DNA of 33,079 nt from Thermoplasmatales archaeon. GTDB taxonomy: Archaea > Thermoplasmatota > E2 > DHVEG-1. The DNA lies in the NCBI GenBank assembly GCA_030672305.1, contig DAOVGR010000064.1:1-33079 (forward strand), given 5' to 3'. The position numbers and the translations under genes were made by a program. The notes under the pieces were generated by a model. The model worked only from the letters and a program-made list of their open reading frames with translations, made no database searches and was not told where the DNA came from. This document shows positions 30,187 through 33,079 of this stretch, one piece after another. The number at the start of each line of letters is the position of its first letter. Position 1 is the stretch's first letter.

Positions 30187-30969
30187 ATGACAATTGTACC
30201 ATCAATAAAGCGTGATTATTTGGCAAAACTTGCAAAAAATGGAAAACGAGAAGATGGAAGAGCATTTGATGAATTTAGAAATATTGAGATTGAGACAGGA
30301 GTAGTCTCAAAAGCTGAAGGCTCTGCAAGGGTCAAAATTGGTAACACACAGGTACTGACTGGAATAAAAATGGGCATAGGTGAACCATATCCAGATACAC
30401 CAGAAACAGGTGTAATGACTACTGCAGCTGAACTAATACCTCTTGCATCACCTGATTTTGAAGCGGGCCCTCCACGTGAGAATGCAATAGAACTTGCAAG
30501 AGTAGTTGATAGAGGAATTAGAGAGTCACAACTCATCGAAGTTGAAAAGTTATGCATTGAACCAGAAGAAAAAGTCTGGTTAGTATTTATTGATATACAT
30601 ATTCTTGATTATGATGGAAACTTATTTGATGCTGCATCACTTGCATCACTAGCAGCTTTAATGACTACAAAAGTCCCAGCAAAGCGTTTTGAATTAGGAG
30701 AAGATTATCCTCTTCCAATTAAAGAACCTCCTATCTCATGCACATCTGTAAAATTTAACGATGTTGTAGTCATGGACCCATCACTTGATGAAGAAGAAAT
30801 AGCAGAGGTAAGACTTACTGTTGCAACTGATAAAAATGAAGATATCCGTGCAATGCAAAAAGGTTTAAATGGTAGCTTTACAAGAGATGAGATAAAAAAA
30901 GTTATTAAGGCATCTATAGATAACGGCAAGAAAATTAGAGAACAATTATATAAAAGTACAGGTAAATAA
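30187..30969 (+). CDS. rrp42: exosome non-catalytic ring subunit Rrp42
   Basis: 260 residues of the RNase PH fold. Typical segments are KNGKREDGRAFDEFRNIEIETG, GNTQVLTGIKMGIGEPYPDTP, PDFEAGPPRENAIELARVVDR and WLVFIDIHILDYDGNLFDAAS. The aspartates of the phosphorolytic site are replaced (VMDPSLDEEEIAEVRLTV region), as in other Rrp42 proteins, so it shapes the active site of Rrp41 without being catalytic itself. GGAGGA at the end of rrp41 is its ribosome binding site. Ends 2 bp before rpl37ae. Confidence 0.96.
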   Translation: MTIVPSIKRDYLAKLAKNGKREDGRAFDEFRNIEIETGVVSKAEGSARVKIGNTQVLTGIKMGIGEPYPDTPETGVMTTAAELIPLASPDFEAGPPRENAIELARVVDRGIRESQLIEVEKLCIEPEEKVWLVFIDIHILDYDGNLFDAASLASLAALMTTKVPAKRFELGEDYPLPIKEPPISCTSVKFNDVVVMDPSLDEEEIAEVRLTVATDKNEDIRAMQKGLNGSFTRDEIKKVIKASIDNGKKIREQLYKSTGK

Positions 30970-30971
30970 AT

Positions 30972-31277
30972 ATGGCGAAAAGAACAAGAAAAGTTGGGCC
31001 AGCGGGGCGATTTCAATCTAGATATGGTGTCAAAGCAAGAATGAAACTAAGAAATGTAGAATTAGCACAAAGGGAAAAACATATCTGTCCAAGTTGTGGT
31101 CATAAAAAAGTAAAACGCATTAGTACTAGTATTTGGCAATGTGGAAAATGTAGTATCAAGTTTGCGGGTGGTGCATATTTACCAAAGACAGAATCCGGTC
31201 AAAACGTTGAAAAAATGTTAAGAGGAGGAGCAGTACCAACTCAAAAAGAAGCAAAAGAGGAAGATGAAAAGAAATGA
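30972..31277 (+). CDS. rpl37ae: 50S ribosomal protein L37Ae (eL43), zinc ribbon
   Basis: 101 residues. The core is RTRKVGPAGRFQSRYGVKAR followed by a zinc ribbon with C39, C42, C57 and C60 (CPSCGH, then CGKC), and the family segment IKFAGGAYLPKTESGQN. A short acidic/lysine tail (KEAKEEDEKK) ends the protein, recalling in miniature the charged tails of S13 and S4 in this genome. Its stop overlaps the rpo12 start in ATGA, so the two are coupled. Confidence 0.95.
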   Translation: MAKRTRKVGPAGRFQSRYGVKARMKLRNVELAQREKHICPSCGHKKVKRISTSIWQCGKCSIKFAGGAYLPKTESGQNVEKMLRGGAVPTQKEAKEEDEKK

Positions 31278-31414
31278 CTGGATATAAATGTGGACTTTGT
31301 AAAAAAAGTGTAAAATTCGATGTAAAAAACATTGGTATGCAATGTCCTTACTGTGGGAGCAAAATATTTTACAAAGAAAGACCAACTATAGCTAAGCGGA
31401 TTAAATCAAAATAA
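31274..31414 (+). CDS. rpoP: DNA-directed RNA polymerase subunit P (Rpo12)
   Basis: 46 residues. Begins at the ATG overlapping the rpl37ae stop (ATGA). The protein reads MTGYKCGLCKK, then GMQCPYCGSKIFYKERP, then ends with a basic KRIKSK. The zinc-binding cysteines are C6, C9, C24 and C27. This is the Rpb12-type subunit that stabilises the Rpo3/Rpo10 assembly platform of archaeal RNA polymerase. Its position between rpl37ae and pcc1 is the conserved archaeal arrangement. Confidence 0.94.
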   Translation: MTGYKCGLCKKSVKFDVKNIGMQCPYCGSKIFYKERPTIAKRIKSK

Positions 31415-31423
31415 ATTGATTTT

Positions 31424-31660
31424 ATGAAGAGTGCTAGATTTATTTTTAATTTTGATTCAGAGAAAGAAGCAAAGATTATTGCTGAAACACTACATCCTGA
31501 GATTAAACATAACATCCCTAAAACTAATGTTGAAATATCACTATCAGGATGTAAATTTTCACTTCATATAGAAGCAAATGATCTAAGTTCCTTAAGAGCT
31601 GCATGCAATTCATATCTAAGGTGGATTAACACAGCACTAAATGTGAAAAAAACAGTTTAA
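31424..31660 (+). CDS. pcc1: KEOPS complex subunit Pcc1
   Basis: 78 residues, the usual size. ARFIFNFDSEKEAKIIAETLHPEI and VEISLSGCKFSLHIEANDLSSLRAACNSYLRWI are the family hallmarks: two helices packed on a small sheet. Pcc1 dimerises the KEOPS complex, which makes the t6A modification at tRNA position 37, and binds Kae1. Last gene of the superoperon; the prefoldin gene that often follows elsewhere is not here. Its stop codon overlaps that of the convergent purA gene in a GTTTAAAC palindrome. Confidence 0.93.
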   Translation: MKSARFIFNFDSEKEAKIIAETLHPEIKHNIPKTNVEISLSGCKFSLHIEANDLSSLRAACNSYLRWINTALNVKKTV

Positions 31661-32922
31661 ACCTCAATTGTCTCCTTTCTTCCAGGTCCAATGGATACTA
31701 AAGCAAATGGTATTTTAAGCTCTTTTTCTATGAATTCCAGATATTTTCGTGCTTCTTTTGGTAAATCTGAAACTTTTGAAGAAGAGCGCTCTATCTTTTT
31801 CCAACCATTGAAATCCTTAAAAACTGGTTTACAATTCTTTACGTCTTCGATATTTGCTGGGAAATAATCAATTTCTTTTCCGTTTAGTTTGTATTTTATA
31901 CAAATTTTAACGGTTTCAAGACCGTCTAAAACATCAAGTTTTGTTATTGCAATCTTTGTTATACCTGACAGAAGGCAAGAGTGTCTAACTACAACTAAAT
32001 CAAGCCAGCCACATCTTCTAGGTCTGCTAGTTGTTGTACCAAACTCATGTCCTTTCTGTTGTAGATGTTTACCATTTTTATCAAAAAGTTCCGTTGGAAG
32101 AGGTCCTTCTCCAACCCTTGTTGTATAAGCTTTCATAATTCCAATAATATCATTAATATGATTAGGTCCAATACCTGTTCCAATAACTGATCCGCCTGCA
32201 ATTGTATGTGAAGATGTAGTATATGGATAGGTGCCAAAGTCAACATCAAGCATTGTTCCTTGTGCACCCTCAAACAATATATTTTTACCCAATCCTATTG
32301 CTTTATTTAGTTCAATATGAGTTGGAACTATAAAATCCTTTAAACTCGTTCCAAATCCTATATATGTATCCAAAATTTCTTTTTTATCAAGTTTGTTTTC
32401 AATTTTATAAACTTTAAATAATTTCTGTTTTACCGGTAGAATTTCATCTAATTTTTTACTAAGTGTTTTTTTATTAGTAAGATCGATTGCCCTTATACCT
32501 TTTCTAGCAATTTTATCACTATAGCAGGGGCCTATACCTCTTTTTGTTGTACCAATTTTTTTGTTACCTAAATTTTGTTCTTCAGCTCCATCAAGTATTT
32601 TGTGATATGGCATTATAATATTTGCTCTATCACTAATCATAATTTTAGGAATAATTCCACGAGATTTCAAATTTTCAATTTCATTAATTAGAACCTCAGG
32701 ATCAATAACTACACCATTTCCAATCACACCAATCTTACCTTGAATAACTCCAGATGGAACAATATGAAGCTTGTATACTTCTTTTCCAACTTTTATTGTA
32801 TGCCCCGCGTTATTGCCGCCCTGATATCTCACGACATAATTAGCATCTTTTGAATAATAATCAACGACTTTTCCTTTACCTTCATCTCCCCACTGGGTAC
32901 CTATCACAAGATTAACTGTCAT
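31657..32922 (-). CDS. purA: adenylosuccinate synthetase
   Basis: 421 residues, full length and of the long type. Joins IMP and aspartate with GTP to make adenylosuccinate, the first committed step of AMP synthesis. GTQWGDEGKGK is the phosphate-binding loop with the catalytic D13; GGNNAGHTI carries catalytic H41. Further motifs are GTTKRGIGPCYSDK, LFEGAQGTMLDVDFGTYPY, TTTSRPRRCGWLD and TKLDVLDGL. Transcribed from the right, leftward; it overlaps pcc1 by 4 bp at the 3' ends. Upstream there is only an A+T-rich promoter stretch shared with the divergent gene starting at 33017. Confidence 0.97.
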   Translation of the reverse strand: MTVNLVIGTQWGDEGKGKVVDYYSKDANYVVRYQGGNNAGHTIKVGKEVYKLHIVPSGVIQGKIGVIGNGVVIDPEVLINEIENLKSRGIIPKIMISDRANIIMPYHKILDGAEEQNLGNKKIGTTKRGIGPCYSDKIARKGIRAIDLTNKKTLSKKLDEILPVKQKLFKVYKIENKLDKKEILDTYIGFGTSLKDFIVPTHIELNKAIGLGKNILFEGAQGTMLDVDFGTYPYTTSSHTIAGGSVIGTGIGPNHINDIIGIMKAYTTRVGEGPLPTELFDKNGKHLQQKGHEFGTTTSRPRRCGWLDLVVVRHSCLLSGITKIAITKLDVLDGLETVKICIKYKLNGKEIDYFPANIEDVKNCKPVFKDFNGWKKIERSSSKVSDLPKEARKYLEFIEKELKIPFALVSIGPGRKETIEV

Positions 32923-32983
32923 ATTATTTCACTTATGAGAGATTAAAAAAGTATTAAATAAAGATGATGGCTTTTATCAAAGG

Positions 32984-32994
32984 TTTTATAAAAG
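32984..32994 (+). promoter_or_regulatory. TATA box for the gene starting at the right edge
   Basis: TTTTATAAAAG, preceded by AAAGG (BRE-like), lies so that transcription would begin about 33014. That is within a few bases of the ATG at 33017, which has no Shine-Dalgarno sequence, so the mRNA is probably leaderless. Confidence 0.45.
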
Positions 32995-33016
32995 AATGTT
33001 GATATGCCCAGCGGAA

Positions 33017-33079
33017 ATGTCTGACAGCTTTAATTCATTTGAATCAAAAACTTTTGAAACCAATTTGGATATTGAATTA
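33017..33079 (+). CDS. partial gene, 5' end only (21 codons), unknown
   Basis: The frame ATG TCT GAC AGC ... is open to the window end and encodes MSDSFNSFESKTFETNLDIE and one more residue. Position relative to the TATA box at 32984 fits a leaderless start. The sequence is polar and too short for family assignment. Divergent from purA with a 94-bp gap. It may not be a gene at all; a longer window would decide. Confidence 0.4.
   Translation, partial: MSDSFNSFESKTFETNLDIEL

Noticed and set aside
1..33079. Insertion sequences, prophage, toxin-antitoxin or defence genes
   Set aside because: No transposase, integrase, phage structural, nuclease or toxin-like protein was seen on either strand.

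Overview
This is an A+T-rich archaeal window. The archaeal signs are class III (archaellin/pilin-type) signal peptides, a 20S proteasome alpha / SBDS / exosome / RNA polymerase Rpo12 / KEOPS gene string, archaeal-type S13-S4-S11-Rpo3 genes, TATA boxes about 25 bp upstream of starts (several mRNAs look leaderless) and no CCA encoded on the tRNA. The secreted-protein repertoire (tandem-95/cadherin-like arrays, PKD and LamG modules, a secreted papain-family protease, and a shared C-terminal ERFPM tail) suggests an uncultured Thermoplasmatota lineage, perhaps close to Marine Benthic Group D. That placement is inference.

Layout. (1) 1-10081: two giant surface proteins in tandem. The first is cut by the window edge and the second has a signal peptide. 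Both carry long arrays of 96-residue modules that alternate strictly between two subtypes, then FN3-like modules and copies of an uncharacterised ~145-residue module. (2) 10082-12473: a sparse, very A+T-rich stretch with three small genes (a DUF6015-like protein, a winged-helix regulator, an unknown) and two G+C-richer islands that may be structured RNAs. (3) 12474-19372: three proteins with pilin/archaellin-like N-termini. Two of them are large adhesin-like mosaics in which one domain is inserted inside another: a ~14-blade propeller inside a LamG domain, and a DUF2341-LamG cassette inside a beta-sandwich module. (4) 19541-20101: a double PRC-barrel protein. (5) 20289-23143: rps13-rps4-rps11-rpo3 followed by tRNA-Pro(CGG). 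(6) 23172-26425, minus strand: a secreted C1A cysteine protease with PKD domains and an isolated archaellin. (7) 26587-31660: queE, then the proteasome-exosome superoperon psmA-sbds-rrp4-rrp41-rrp42-rpl37ae-rpo12-pcc1. (8) 31657-32922, minus strand: purA, convergent with and overlapping pcc1. (9) 33017-end: the start of another gene.

Taken together, two conserved information-processing operons flank or interrupt a surface/secretion gene set. The protease and the ORF2 surface protein share a PKD-plus-ERFPM C-terminus, which suggests they use the same export or anchoring route. The pilin-type proteins would instead depend on a prepilin peptidase and assembly ATPase that are not encoded here. 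The strongest candidates for something undescribed are the ERFPM tail, the nested-domain pilin-like adhesins with their 14-blade repeat, the A/B higher-order repeat arrays, the ~145-residue module, and the two intergenic RNA candidates.
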